A DNA stretch of 64,000 nt from Rhizobium sp. CF080 (GCF_000282095.2 NZ_AKKC02000005.1:124001-188000), one strand, 5' to 3'. Counted from the stretch's first letter, positions 34,692 to 43,495 are shown. The notes: generated from the sequence alone by a model not told the origin. Numbers and translations are program-made.

Positions 34692-35159
34692 TCATAGTCC
34701 GAAAACCGGTCCGAAAGTCGGAATGGCAACTGCCAGCCCGACCTTGAAGACCAGATAGCAAAGAGTGGCGATGACGGCGGCCATCATAGCCGCCGATACC
34801 AGCGAATTTCGGCGGGACGCGAGTGCCGTCATGAACGTGCAAAACAGGACGACGGGTACGAGCCCAAGATCGCGCGCTCCGGCTGCAAAGATGGCAAGTG
34901 CGAGACAGATGAGGACGAGTCCGCGCCAGGGGACGGAACCATCGGTCGGCTCCGGCTCACTGCGCAAACCATCAAGGCCGATGACGACGCCCAGTGCACC
35001 CAGTACGAAAGCAAGAACCACCGGTAAAAAGCCTGGTCCCATCTGTGTCGCGGTCCCGAACTCGTACCGTAGACCCTGCACAGCGAAACAGGCCGCGATG
35101 GCGATGAATATGCCACCGGCGATCAGGTTTTTCCGGGTGTTCTTTTCGAGTGTAGCCAT
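34692..35159 (-). CDS. tctB: Tripartite tricarboxylate transporter, small permease TctB
   Basis: 155 residues with four predicted helices. It begins KKNLIAGGIFIAIAACFA-like (TRKNLIAGGIFIAIAACFAV), then FGTATQMGPGFLPVVLAFVL, RGLVLICLALAIFAAGARDL and the C-terminal helix ATLCYLVFKVGLAVAIP. The GxxxMGPGFxP segment is the TctB signature. It is the small membrane partner of TctA, encoded 39 bases after ttuC and 10 bases before tctA. Confidence 0.88.
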   Translation of the reverse strand: MATLEKNTRKNLIAGGIFIAIAACFAVQGLRYEFGTATQMGPGFLPVVLAFVLGALGVVIGLDGLRSEPEPTDGSVPWRGLVLICLALAIFAAGARDLGLVPVVLFCTFMTALASRRNSLVSAAMMAAVIATLCYLVFKVGLAVAIPTFGPVFGL

Positions 35160-35198
35160 GGTCTCCTCCCCTCTGGCCTCCTCTGACGGTGTTCCCGT

Positions 35199-36275
35199 TC
35201 AGATGATATTCGACCCTGTGATGGCGTCGCAGACGGCATCGGTGACCTGCTTCGTGTTGGCGGTGCCGCCGACGTCCGGCGTTAGGATGCCTGCTTCGGT
35301 GACACGCTCGACGGCGCTCATCAGCCGCGCAGCGGCCTCGCGTTCACCGAGATGCTCGAGCATCTGCGCGGCCGTCCAGAAGGTCGCGATCGGATTGGCA
35401 ATGCCCTTGCCCGTGATATCGAAGGCGGACCCGTGGATCGGCTCGAACATCGACGGGAAACGGCGCTCCGGGTCGATGTTGGCGGTCGGCGCGACCCCGA
35501 GCGAGCCGGCAAGCGCACCGGCCAGATCCGACAGGATGTCGGCATGCAGGTTGGTCGCCACGATCGTGTCGAGCGTCTCCGGCTTCAGCGTCATGCGCAC
35601 CGTCATCGCATCGACCAGCATCTTGTCCCAGGTGACGTCCGGGAATTCCTTCGACACTTCGGCCGCGATCTCGTCCCACATGACCATGCCATGACGCTGG
35701 GCGTTCGACTTGGTGACGACGGTCAGCAGCTTGCGCGGACGCGCCTGGGCCAGCTTGAAGGCATAGCGCATGATGCGGGTGACCCCGACGCGGGTGAAGA
35801 TCGCCACTTCCGTGCCGACCTCTTCCGGAAGGCCGCGATGGGCGCGGCCGCCATGGCCGGAATATTCGCCTTCGGAGTTCTCCCGCACGATCACCCAGTC
35901 GAGGTCGCCCGGACCGCAATTGCGCAAGGGCGGCGTGATGCCGGGCAGGATCTTCGTCGGGCGCACATTGGCGTACTGGTCGAACCCCTGGCAGATCGGC
36001 AGGCGCAGGCCCCACAGCGTGATGTGGTCGGGAACGTCCGGAGCGCCGACCGCACCGAAAAAGATCGCGTCGAACTTCTTCAGCTTCTCCAGCCCATCGG
36101 CCGGCATCATCACGCCATGCTTCTTATAATAGTCCGAACCCCAGTCGAAGGTCTCGGAGTGGATTTTGAAGTCGCCGCTGCGCTGTTCCAGCGCCTCCAG
36201 AACCTGAAGTCCGGCGGCAATCACTTCCGGGCCGATCCCATCCGCGGGGATCGCTGCAATCTTGTATTCACGCAT
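35199..36275 (-). CDS. ttuC: Tartrate dehydrogenase/decarboxylase (first copy)
   Basis: 358 residues of the isocitrate/isopropylmalate dehydrogenase family: IPADGIGPEVIAAGLQVLEA, FGAVGAPDVPDHITLWGLRL, IVRENSEGEYSGHGGRA, metal-binding Asp in NLHADILSDLAGALAGSLGV, and FEPIHGSAFDITGKGIANPI. Tartrate dehydrogenase oxidises tartrate to oxaloglycolate with NAD+, and can also act on D-malate and give glycerate. It lies between tctB and tctC. From the ATG to the last codons it appears identical to the copy at 40957-42051. Only the final residues differ (ends SNII versus SNILKMAAAE). Confidence 0.92.
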   Translation of the reverse strand: MREYKIAAIPADGIGPEVIAAGLQVLEALEQRSGDFKIHSETFDWGSDYYKKHGVMMPADGLEKLKKFDAIFFGAVGAPDVPDHITLWGLRLPICQGFDQYANVRPTKILPGITPPLRNCGPGDLDWVIVRENSEGEYSGHGGRAHRGLPEEVGTEVAIFTRVGVTRIMRYAFKLAQARPRKLLTVVTKSNAQRHGMVMWDEIAAEVSKEFPDVTWDKMLVDAMTVRMTLKPETLDTIVATNLHADILSDLAGALAGSLGVAPTANIDPERRFPSMFEPIHGSAFDITGKGIANPIATFWTAAQMLEHLGEREAAARLMSAVERVTEAGILTPDVGGTANTKQVTDAVCDAITGSNII

Positions 36276-36276
36276 G
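35205..36276. repeat. Direct repeat copy 1 (whole ttuC coding sequence)
   Basis: This segment and 40981-42052 are in the same orientation, offset by 5,776 bases, and identical wherever I compared them, including both ends and the middle. Identity ends one base upstream of the ATG and a few codons before the stop. The flanks are unrelated. Confidence 0.9.
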
Positions 36277-36352
36277 GGAAGTTCGCTCCGATTCGAGGAT
36301 ATCGCGCTCCGTATCAAGCGCCGGGTTCATGGCTCGTTGCCATGACGAGTGA

Positions 36353-36379
36353 CGGGTCGGCGGCGCAGCCGCCGACCCG
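36353..36379 (-). promoter_or_regulatory. Intercistronic hairpin between tctC and ttuC
   Basis: CGGGTCGGCGGC (36353-36364) and its exact complement (36368-36379) form a 12-base GC-rich stem with a GCA/TGC loop. No T-run follows on the minus strand. It lies just after the tctC stop and before ttuC. Such hairpins often protect the upstream message so that the binding protein outnumbers the permease. Confidence 0.65.
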
Positions 36380-36386
36380 ACTGAGC

Positions 36387-37355
36387 TTACTTGCCGCTCT
36401 CGCTGATCAGCTTCGTCAGTCGCTCGACTTCAGACGCGAACTTCTGGTCAAGTGCTGCCGGTGTCGCCAGATCTTCCGAAACCGGCGCGGTTCCGAGGCT
36501 TGCAAAACGCTCGATCACAACCGGATCCTTGAGTGCGGCGCGGAGCGCTTCTGCAAGCTTGTTGCGGATGGCTTCAGGCGTTTCCTTGGGCGCCCACAGC
36601 GCATGCCAGGCGCTGAGTTCGAACCCTTGCAGGCCGCTCTCCGCGACGGTCGGAAGATCCGGCAGCACGCCGATCCGCGCCTTCGTCGTGATGCCATAGG
36701 GATGAACCTCGCCGGCCTTGATCTGGGTCATGGTATTGGTCGTCTGGTCGCAGGCGAGATCGATGCGGCCGCCGATGAGATCGGTCATCGCAGGGCCCAT
36801 GCCCTTGTAAGGCACCAGCGTGATCTTGGTGTCGAGGGCATCCTGCAACAACCTGCCGCAGAGATCGGAAACAGCACCCGTGCCGGCGGTACCGAAGGTG
36901 ACGGCAGGCCCGTTCGCCTTCACATGGGAAACGAGATCGGTGAACGTCTTCGGCTCGAAATCCTTCCTGCCGACGACCGTCATCGGAACTTCGGTAATCA
37001 GCCCGACGCTGGAGAAGTCTTCGATCGGCTTGTAGGTCAGGTTCGGGTAGAGCGCGGCAAAGGTTGCTACGCCGATATGATAGAGCAGCAGCCGATAGCC
37101 ATCGGGGTCCGCCTGCGCCACTGTCGCGGCACCAAGGGAGCCGCCCGCACCGCCCATGTTTTCGATCAGCACCTGCTTACCCAGTGTCTTGGACATCGAC
37201 TGGGCCACCAGGCGCGCCACAGTATCACTCGGCCCACCGGCTGCGGCGGGCACCACGATTGTAATGGGCCGATCAGGATAGTTCTCCTGCGCCAGCGCCA
37301 GATGGCTGGACATGGCAAACAGGACACCCGTGAGGGACAACTGTACCTTTTTCAT
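36387..37355 (-). CDS. tctC: Tripartite tricarboxylate transporter binding protein (TctC/Bug)
   Basis: 322 residues. A signal peptide (about residues 1-22, ending SHLALAQ) precedes a Bug-type domain with YPDRPITIVVPAAAGGPSDT, VARLVAQSMSKTLGKQVLIE, the conserved NMGGAGGSLGAATVAQADPDGYRLL region, LVPYKGMGPAMTDLIGGRID and LPTVAESGLQGFELSAWHAL. The ATG follows GGGAGGAAAGCGCG. It is first in the operon and divergent from a GntR gene across 150 bases. It would capture a tartrate-like diacid in the periplasm for TctAB. Confidence 0.93.
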   Translation of the reverse strand: MKKVQLSLTGVLFAMSSHLALAQENYPDRPITIVVPAAAGGPSDTVARLVAQSMSKTLGKQVLIENMGGAGGSLGAATVAQADPDGYRLLLYHIGVATFAALYPNLTYKPIEDFSSVGLITEVPMTVVGRKDFEPKTFTDLVSHVKANGPAVTFGTAGTGAVSDLCGRLLQDALDTKITLVPYKGMGPAMTDLIGGRIDLACDQTTNTMTQIKAGEVHPYGITTKARIGVLPDLPTVAESGLQGFELSAWHALWAPKETPEAIRNKLAEALRAALKDPVVIERFASLGTAPVSEDLATPAALDQKFASEVERLTKLISESGK

Positions 37356-37410
37356 CGCGCTTTCCTCCCTGAGATCGCGAAGGATGCCTCCACATCCTTT
37401 TCCATGCCAT

Positions 37411-37422
37411 CTTGCATGCAAG
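37411..37422. promoter_or_regulatory. Candidate GntR operator, CTTGCATGCAAG
   Basis: A perfect 12-base palindrome in the gap between tctC and the divergent GntR gene. FCD-type GntR regulators often bind short palindromes of the form TTG-TATA/CATG-CAA. It sits 56 bases before the tctC ATG and 84 bases before gntR, a place suited to control both. Confidence 0.5.
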
Positions 37423-37505
37423 CTTACATTCATTGATGCACGCCCGTTTGTCAAGTGCCTTCAGAGTCGCTATAACAACGGCACGGAAACAACGTCGGGC
37501 AGTTC

Positions 37506-38249
37506 ATGATCAAGACGATCGACATTCCCGGAGCCGCACCGCGCGATCCGGTCGCAGAACAGAATTCAGCAAACGCCGACAGCAACGGTTCTGGTCGGGT
37601 TTCGGCCGCCTATCTCGCCATTAAGGAGGCGATACGCTCCAACGCATTTCCGCCCGGATACCAGGCCGCGGAAATTGAAATTGCGCGTCAGCTCGGCATG
37701 AGCCGGACGCCGGTGCACGAAGCCATGGCCCGCCTGCAGGAAGACGGGCTGGTCCGGATTCTTCCCAAGAAGGGCATCATCATCTGTGCCCTGTCTCCCG
37801 CGGATATCGAGGAAATTTACGAAGTCATTACCGCGCTGGAGGGGGCAGCGGCGGCACGACTTGCCCGGCTCCCGATGGAAGAGCGCGGGCCTGTCATCCA
37901 ACTCCTGAAGGCCGCCACCACGGGGATGGTGGATGCACTGGCTGACAACGACCTTCCACGATGGGCCGTCGCGGACGAGGATTTTCATCACACCCTCGTA
38001 ACGGAGAGCGGGAACAGCCGCCTCATGCGGATGGCCGGCACTGTCGCCGATCAGTTGCATCGCGCCCGCATGTTCACCCTCAACCTACGCCCCTTACCGC
38101 TGCACTCGGCCGGCGAGCATGCGGAAATCATAGATGCAATCGAGCGAGGTGATGCCGATGCGGCAAGCCGCTCGGCACGGCTGCACCGCAAACATGCCCA
38201 TGATGCGCTGATCCCCCTTATCGCTCGATACAATCTACGCAATCTCTAG
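37506..38249 (+). CDS. GntR-family regulator with FCD domain
   Basis: 247 residues. The winged helix-turn-helix AYLAIKEAIRSNAFPPGYQA, then EIARQLGMSRTPVHEAMARL and QEDGLVRILPKKGI, is followed by an all-helical FCD ligand domain from about residue 95. The metal-binding His pattern of FCD domains appears in DEDFHHTLV and LHSAGEHAEIIDAI. It is divergent from the tctC operon and its 3' end overlaps the pyk 3' end by 15 bases. It probably represses tctC-ttuC-tctBA until a tartrate-like acid is present. Confidence 0.9.
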   Translation: MIKTIDIPGAAPRDPVAEQNSANADSNGSGRVSAAYLAIKEAIRSNAFPPGYQAAEIEIARQLGMSRTPVHEAMARLQEDGLVRILPKKGIIICALSPADIEEIYEVITALEGAAAARLARLPMEERGPVIQLLKAATTGMVDALADNDLPRWAVADEDFHHTLVTESGNSRLMRMAGTVADQLHRARMFTLNLRPLPLHSAGEHAEIIDAIERGDADAASRSARLHRKHAHDALIPLIARYNLRNL

Positions 38250-39683
38250 ATTCTCGGTTGCGGCAATCTGCACAACACGGAGATTGTTGGTGCTGCCCCG
38301 TTGCGCAAACGGAAATCCAGCCACGATGACGATGTGGTCGGACGGGTATGCCAGCTTGGTAGCCAATGCCGCCTGCTGCGCATGAAGCAATGAGGCTTCA
38401 TAGGTGTGGACATCGTGTGATCGCACACCGACCACGCCCCAGTACAGGTTGAGTCGGCGCGCAACCTGTTCGGACGGAGTGAGGGCAAGAATGGGTAAGG
38501 CCGGCCTCGCACGCGAAATCCTGGCCGCGGTTGTTCCGCTCGATGTGTAGGCAACCACAACCGGCGAGCCCAGGGCCACGGCAACGTTGGCGGCCGCGGT
38601 GGCAACCGCGTGCGGCGGTGAGTGAGCGACATCGGGCTCCGTTGCCTCAAGGATTGGCCGGTAGTGCTTGTGCTTCTCCGTCTTCTCGATGATCCGGTTC
38701 ATCATTTCGACCGCCTCCACCGGATAGGCGCCTGTTGCGGACTCAGCGGAAAGCATGACGGCATCTGCCCCATCATAGATGGCACCGGCAACGTCCGAGG
38801 CCTCAGCACGCGTCGGCGTTGGCGAACTCACCATGGAGTCGAGCATCTGTGTGGCGACGATCACAGGCTTGGCAGCGACCCGGCATGCACGGATGATTTC
38901 CTTCTGCTTGCCCGGAACGTCCTCCGGCGGGATCTCGACGCCGAGATCACCTCTGGCAACCATGACGCCGTCCGAAAGCCTGACGATATCCTCGATGTCA
39001 TCAAGGGCAGACGGCTTCTCGATCTTGGCAATAAGGCCAGCCCTGTCCCCAACGAGGGATCGGGCTTCGATCATGTCGCGTGCCCGCTGAACGAAAGAGA
39101 GTGCGACCCAGTCGACGCCAAGCTCGAGGCCGAATTCCAGGTCCTCACGATCCTTCGCCGTGAGCGGAGAGATGTCGAGCACCGCGCCGGGCACGTTGAC
39201 CCCCTTGCGGTTAGACAGGGTTCCTCCATTGAGGACCTCGCAAACAAGCCGCCCGTCCATCACTTCCATGATTCGGACCTTTACTCTGCCGTCATCGATC
39301 AGGAGGTCCATCCCGGGCACCGCCACCTCGAAAATCTCCCGATGAGGTAGCGGAATGTCGTTCATTCCTTCGCCACCCTCCTGGCCGAAGACAAATCCAA
39401 TTGTGGATCCGCGCGCCAGATCAAGCCTGCCATGCGCCAGCACTCCGATTCTGATCTTTGGACCCTGAAGATCCTGCAGGACGGCAATGGCTGCATCCTG
39501 TTCTTGCTCAAAAACCCTGATACTACGGTAAATCTCGGCGTGATCGGCCCGGGTGCCATGACTGAAGTTCAGGCGGAACGTGTCGACGCCGGCGAGAAAT
39601 AGCGACCGAAGCATGTCGGGCGAATTTGAAGCCGGACCTACCGTCGCGACGATCTTCGACCGCCGGTTGTTGCGGATGAACAT
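38235..39683 (-). CDS. ttuE: Pyruvate kinase of the tartrate cluster
   Basis: 482 residues with complete pyruvate kinase motifs: KIVATVGPASNSPDMLRSLF, FRLNFSHGT, LQDLQGPKIRIG, LSFVQRARDM, the Lys/Glu active site IAKIEKPSALDDIEDIV, MVARGDLGVEIP, ATQMLDSM and AESATGAYPVEAVEMMNRII. The ATG is at 39683; a TTG two codons upstream is less likely. In Agrobacterium vitis ttuE is the pyruvate kinase of the tartrate operon, converting PEP made from 2-phosphoglycerate. The start lies 8 bases after the ttuD stop, and it is last in ttuB-ttuC-ttuD-ttuE. Confidence 0.92.
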   Translation of the reverse strand: MFIRNNRRSKIVATVGPASNSPDMLRSLFLAGVDTFRLNFSHGTRADHAEIYRSIRVFEQEQDAAIAVLQDLQGPKIRIGVLAHGRLDLARGSTIGFVFGQEGGEGMNDIPLPHREIFEVAVPGMDLLIDDGRVKVRIMEVMDGRLVCEVLNGGTLSNRKGVNVPGAVLDISPLTAKDREDLEFGLELGVDWVALSFVQRARDMIEARSLVGDRAGLIAKIEKPSALDDIEDIVRLSDGVMVARGDLGVEIPPEDVPGKQKEIIRACRVAAKPVIVATQMLDSMVSSPTPTRAEASDVAGAIYDGADAVMLSAESATGAYPVEAVEMMNRIIEKTEKHKHYRPILEATEPDVAHSPPHAVATAAANVAVALGSPVVVAYTSSGTTAARISRARPALPILALTPSEQVARRLNLYWGVVGVRSHDVHTYEASLLHAQQAALATKLAYPSDHIVIVAGFPFAQRGSTNNLRVVQIAATENLEIA

Positions 39684-39691
39684 GTGCAAAC

Positions 39692-40960
39692 CTAACCTAT
39701 GAGAATTGCGCGGATGTCATTGACATTCGTGAGCGTTGGGCCGGTGACCACCAGGTCGCCAACGGCCTTGAAGGCCGTGTAGCTGTCATGGGCGGCCAAG
39801 GTCGCGCGTGGATCGATGCCAGCGTCGCGCATCCGAGTGATGCTGTCCGGCGCTACCAGCGCCCCGGCTGCATCCTCTACTCCGTCGATGCCATCGGTAT
39901 CGCCGGCGATCGCCCAGATGCCCACGGCGCCCCTGAGGGCGACAGCAAGACTGAGAAGGAATTCCGTGTTTCGCCCACCACGGCCTTCGGTCGTGGCGCC
40001 GAGCGAAACGGTGCCCTCACCGCCGGACAGGATAACGGCAGGTCCCGCTACAGGCAGGCCCTTGTCACGAGCCGACAGCGCAATGCCTGCCATGACACGT
40101 CCCATTTCCCGCGCTTCGCCTTCCAGGGCGTCGCCGAGGATCAGTGGACGCAGTCCGGCCTTCCGCGCGGCGGACGCCGCCGCGTCGAGCGCTATCGAGG
40201 GGGCGGCAATCAGACGAATTTCGCCGTCAACTTCCCCAGCCTTGGGCGTCTCGTTGCCTTGCGTCAGCACTGAACGCGCAGACTCGGGCAAATCAATGCC
40301 GTAGCGGGCGACGATCGCGCAGGCGTCCGCCAAAGTGGTGGGATCCGCGACCGTTGGGCCGGAGGCGATCTCCGATGGATCATCGCCCGGGACATCCGAG
40401 ATGACCAGTGTCAGCAGTCTTGCCGGCCGTACAGCGCGCGCCAGGTGTCCACCCTTGATGGCGGAAAGATGCTTGCGGACGGTGTTCATCTCGGAAATCG
40501 TGGCGCCGCTGGAGAGCAGCGCCTGGTTGACCGCCTTCTTGTCGGCCAAATTCATCTTGCCGGCCGGCGAGACGAGCAATGACGATCCCCCGCCGGAGAT
40601 GAGAGCCACCACGAGATCGTCCGGGCCAAGGCCCTGGACGGCAGCGAATATCTTCTCTGCAGCCTTGATGCTCATTTCATCCGGGACGGGATGGGAGGCT
40701 TCGAGGATTTCGATGCGCCCGGCCGGAACGGCGTGGCCATAGCGAGTCACCACGATGCCCGAGAGATCGACATCATGCCAGGCGGCGTCGATCGCGGCCG
40801 CCATCGCGGCCGACGCCTTGCCCGCACCCACAACGACGCAGCGACCTCTTGGGCGTTCTGGGAGATTGTTGATAACCGCAGTCTGCGGATCCGCGCTGGC
40901 AACGGCTGCGTCGAAGATTCCACGCAGCACCTGGCGAGCGGACACATCGTTCCAGGTCAT
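39692..40960 (-). CDS. ttuD: Glycerate kinase/hydroxypyruvate reductase (MOFRL family)
   Basis: 422 residues. The glycerate kinase domain contains RCVVVGAGKASAAMAAAIDA, ASHPVPDEMSIKAAEKIF, LVVALISGGGSSLLVSPAGK and ISDVPGDDPSEIASGPTVAD. The MOFRL C-terminal domain contains GPAVILSGGEGTVSLGATTE, GRGGRNTEFLLSLAVAL and AGDTDGIDGVEDAAGA. Originally named hydroxypyruvate reductase in A. vitis, the family phosphorylates glycerate to 2-phosphoglycerate. The ATG overlaps the upstream ttuC stop as ATGA. It links the product of tartrate decarboxylation to PEP. Confidence 0.92.
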   Translation of the reverse strand: MTWNDVSARQVLRGIFDAAVASADPQTAVINNLPERPRGRCVVVGAGKASAAMAAAIDAAWHDVDLSGIVVTRYGHAVPAGRIEILEASHPVPDEMSIKAAEKIFAAVQGLGPDDLVVALISGGGSSLLVSPAGKMNLADKKAVNQALLSSGATISEMNTVRKHLSAIKGGHLARAVRPARLLTLVISDVPGDDPSEIASGPTVADPTTLADACAIVARYGIDLPESARSVLTQGNETPKAGEVDGEIRLIAAPSIALDAAASAARKAGLRPLILGDALEGEAREMGRVMAGIALSARDKGLPVAGPAVILSGGEGTVSLGATTEGRGGRNTEFLLSLAVALRGAVGIWAIAGDTDGIDGVEDAAGALVAPDSITRMRDAGIDPRATLAAHDSYTAFKAVGDLVVTGPTLTNVNDIRAILIG

Positions 40961-42051
40961 TCGGCAGCAGCCATCTTCAGGATATTCGACCCTGTGATGG
41001 CGTCGCAGACGGCATCGGTGACCTGCTTCGTGTTGGCGGTGCCGCCGACGTCCGGCGTTAGGATGCCTGCTTCGGTGACACGCTCGACGGCGCTCATCAG
41101 CCGCGCAGCGGCCTCGCGTTCACCGAGATGCTCGAGCATCTGCGCGGCCGTCCAGAAGGTCGCGATCGGATTGGCAATGCCCTTGCCCGTGATATCGAAG
41201 GCGGACCCGTGGATCGGCTCGAACATCGACGGGAAACGGCGCTCCGGGTCGATGTTGGCGGTCGGCGCGACCCCGAGCGAGCCGGCAAGCGCACCGGCCA
41301 GATCCGACAGGATGTCGGCATGCAGGTTGGTCGCCACGATCGTGTCGAGCGTCTCCGGCTTCAGCGTCATGCGCACCGTCATCGCATCGACCAGCATCTT
41401 GTCCCAGGTGACGTCCGGGAATTCCTTCGACACTTCGGCCGCGATCTCGTCCCACATGACCATGCCATGACGCTGGGCGTTCGACTTGGTGACGACGGTC
41501 AGCAGCTTGCGCGGACGCGCCTGGGCCAGCTTGAAGGCATAGCGCATGATGCGGGTGACCCCGACGCGGGTGAAGATCGCCACTTCCGTGCCGACCTCTT
41601 CCGGAAGGCCGCGATGGGCGCGGCCGCCATGGCCGGAATATTCGCCTTCGGAGTTCTCCCGCACGATCACCCAGTCGAGGTCGCCCGGACCGCAATTGCG
41701 CAAGGGCGGCGTGATGCCGGGCAGGATCTTCGTCGGGCGCACATTGGCGTACTGGTCGAACCCCTGGCAGATCGGCAGGCGCAGGCCCCACAGCGTGATG
41801 TGGTCGGGAACGTCCGGAGCGCCGACCGCACCGAAAAAGATCGCGTCGAACTTCTTCAGCTTCTCCAGCCCATCGGCCGGCATCATCACGCCATGCTTCT
41901 TATAATAGTCCGAACCCCAGTCGAAGGTCTCGGAGTGGATTTTGAAGTCGCCGCTGCGCTGTTCCAGCGCCTCCAGAACCTGAAGTCCGGCGGCAATCAC
42001 TTCCGGGCCGATCCCATCCGCGGGGATCGCTGCAATCTTGTATTCACGCAT
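40957..42051 (-). CDS. ttuC: Tartrate dehydrogenase/decarboxylase (second copy)
   Basis: 364 residues. The coding sequence appears identical to the copy at 35199-36275 except for the C-terminal extension LKMAAAE. The start follows GGAGAAAAAAC, and the stop overlaps ttuD (ATGA). This copy is in the classical ttuB-ttuC-ttuD-ttuE order and keeps the native coupling with ttuD, so it is probably the ancestral one. Active-site features are the same: the NLHADILSDLAGALAGSLGV metal site and GSAFDITGKGIANP. Confidence 0.93.
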   Translation of the reverse strand: MREYKIAAIPADGIGPEVIAAGLQVLEALEQRSGDFKIHSETFDWGSDYYKKHGVMMPADGLEKLKKFDAIFFGAVGAPDVPDHITLWGLRLPICQGFDQYANVRPTKILPGITPPLRNCGPGDLDWVIVRENSEGEYSGHGGRAHRGLPEEVGTEVAIFTRVGVTRIMRYAFKLAQARPRKLLTVVTKSNAQRHGMVMWDEIAAEVSKEFPDVTWDKMLVDAMTVRMTLKPETLDTIVATNLHADILSDLAGALAGSLGVAPTANIDPERRFPSMFEPIHGSAFDITGKGIANPIATFWTAAQMLEHLGEREAAARLMSAVERVTEAGILTPDVGGTANTKQVTDAVCDAITGSNILKMAAAE

Positions 42052-42052
42052 G
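40981..42052. repeat. Direct repeat copy 2 (whole ttuC coding sequence)
   Basis: Partner of 35205-36276, about 1,072 bases in direct orientation. Recombination between the two copies would delete about 5.8 kb including tctC, the GntR gene, pyk and ttuD. No insertion sequence borders the repeat. Confidence 0.9.
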
Positions 42053-42071
42053 TTTTTTCTCCACTTTGAGA

Positions 42072-43373
42072 TTAACGAGTTTGGACCGGGGCAGCCTTGG
42101 CCCCGTCTTCCGGCGCGGTGCGCGACAGCACGAGCGTCACGATCGCGGATACGACCAGCAATGCGGCGACGAAGTAGAGGCCGCCCGCGAAGCTGCCGGT
42201 GACGTCCTTGATCCAGCCGATCATCGAGGGGCCAACGAAGCCACCGAGGTTGCCGATCGAATTGATGGTGGCGATACCGGCTGCGGCCGCGGGCCCGGAC
42301 AGGAACAGGGTTGGCATGCTCCAGAGCGGCGGCTTTGAGCAACTGATGCCGATATTGACCAGCGTCAGCGCGACAAGCACAGTGAGGACACTTGTCGCAC
42401 CCGTGGCAAATGCAAGCCCGGCGGCGGCAAGCAGACAGGCGCCGACGACATGCCAGGTCCGTTCACCGGTCTTGTCGGAATGACGTGCCCAGAGGACCAT
42501 TGCAACGACCGCGAAGATGCCCGGTACCGCGTTGATGAAGCCAACCTGCAGGGATGACAGACCGAACTCCTTGATGATCTGCGGCGCCCAGATGCCGAGG
42601 GTGTAGAGGCCGGCGGATGTGCCGAAGTATACAAGTGCGAGCGCAATGACACGAATGTCGGCAAGCCCTGCCAGTATACTGTGGCTGGCCTTGCCCTTCG
42701 CGGCCTGCTCTGCGTTCATCGTCTTCACAAGCCAGTTGCGCTCATCTTCCGAGAGCCACTTGGCCTTTTCCGGACGGTCGGTCAGGTAGAAGAGGACGAC
42801 GACGCCGAGGATGACCGCAGGCGTTGCTTCGATCAGGAACATCCACTGCCAGCCGGCAAGACCGAGGAAACCGTGCATTTCCATGAGCGCTCCGGAGATC
42901 GGCGAACCGAGGACGGTCGAGAGCGGTGCCGCCGCCATGAAAATTGCAGTCACGGCAGCACGCCTGCGCGCCGGAAACCAGAAGCTGAGGTAGAGAATAA
43001 TGCCGGGAAAAAAGCCCGCCTCGGCGACGCCGAGAAGGAAACGCAACGCATAGAAACTGGTCGTTCCCTGTACGAACGCCATGAGACCGGACACGATCCC
43101 CCAGGTGATCATGACGCGGGCGATCCAGATGCGCGCACCCACCTTGTTGAGAATGAGATTGGACGGCACTTCGAACAGGAAGTAGCCAACGAAGAAGATG
43201 CCTGCACCGATACCGAAGACGGTCGCTGAGAAGCCGAGGTCCTGGTTCATGGTCAATGCGGCAAAACCGATGTTCACGCGATCAAGGAACGCGATGAAAT
43301 AGAGCAGCATGATGAATGGCACGATGCGCAGAGTAATTTTGCGCAGGACGCGCGTCTCTAGGTCGCTGTTCAT
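42072..43373 (-). CDS. ttuB: MFS tartrate transporter (anion:cation symporter family)
   Basis: 433 residues with 12 membrane segments. Features of the phthalate/tartrate/allantoate MFS family are LRIVPFIMLLYFIAFLDRVN, GIFFVGYFLFEVPSNLILNK, GVAEAGFFPGIILYLSFWFP, RRRAAVTAIFMAAAPLSTVL and FLIEATPAVILGVVVLFYLT. The ATG at 43373 follows GGAGGAGTTCGCT; the longer upstream frame is not supported. It opens the ttuBCDE operon, 20 bases before ttuC, and is divergent from the LysR gene. It gives this locus a second route for tartrate uptake besides TctABC. Confidence 0.92.
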   Translation of the reverse strand: MNSDLETRVLRKITLRIVPFIMLLYFIAFLDRVNIGFAALTMNQDLGFSATVFGIGAGIFFVGYFLFEVPSNLILNKVGARIWIARVMITWGIVSGLMAFVQGTTSFYALRFLLGVAEAGFFPGIILYLSFWFPARRRAAVTAIFMAAAPLSTVLGSPISGALMEMHGFLGLAGWQWMFLIEATPAVILGVVVLFYLTDRPEKAKWLSEDERNWLVKTMNAEQAAKGKASHSILAGLADIRVIALALVYFGTSAGLYTLGIWAPQIIKEFGLSSLQVGFINAVPGIFAVVAMVLWARHSDKTGERTWHVVGACLLAAAGLAFATGATSVLTVLVALTLVNIGISCSKPPLWSMPTLFLSGPAAAAGIATINSIGNLGGFVGPSMIGWIKDVTGSFAGGLYFVAALLVVSAIVTLVLSRTAPEDGAKAAPVQTR

Positions 43374-43462
43374 AGCGAACTCCTCCCGATGATCAGTTCG
43401 ACGCACCTCCTGCGTCATCAGGAGGAAGCTATTTCGCCCTTTCCTTCCAGGCCATACTGCTC

Positions 43463-43476
43463 TAATTATATAATTA
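43463..43476. promoter_or_regulatory. AT-rich palindrome, candidate LysR site of the ttu operon
   Basis: TAATTATATAATTA is a perfect 14-base palindrome in the ttuB/lysR gap, 19 bases before the LysR ATG and 90 bases before the ttuB ATG. It could be the regulator's site or overlap its promoter. Confidence 0.45.
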
Positions 43477-43495
43477 AATGATACAATGAGGCGCC

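Noticed and set aside
35352..37436. 694-codon open frame on the plus strand
   Set aside because: It runs antisense through ttuC and tctC, both clear genes. Part of it is duplicated at 41128-42069 only because ttuC is duplicated.
35199..42052. The two ttuC copies as an assembly artefact
   Set aside because: Flanks are different and functional on both sides, and each copy has its own ribosome-binding site and C-terminus, so a true duplication is more likely, though read data were not available.
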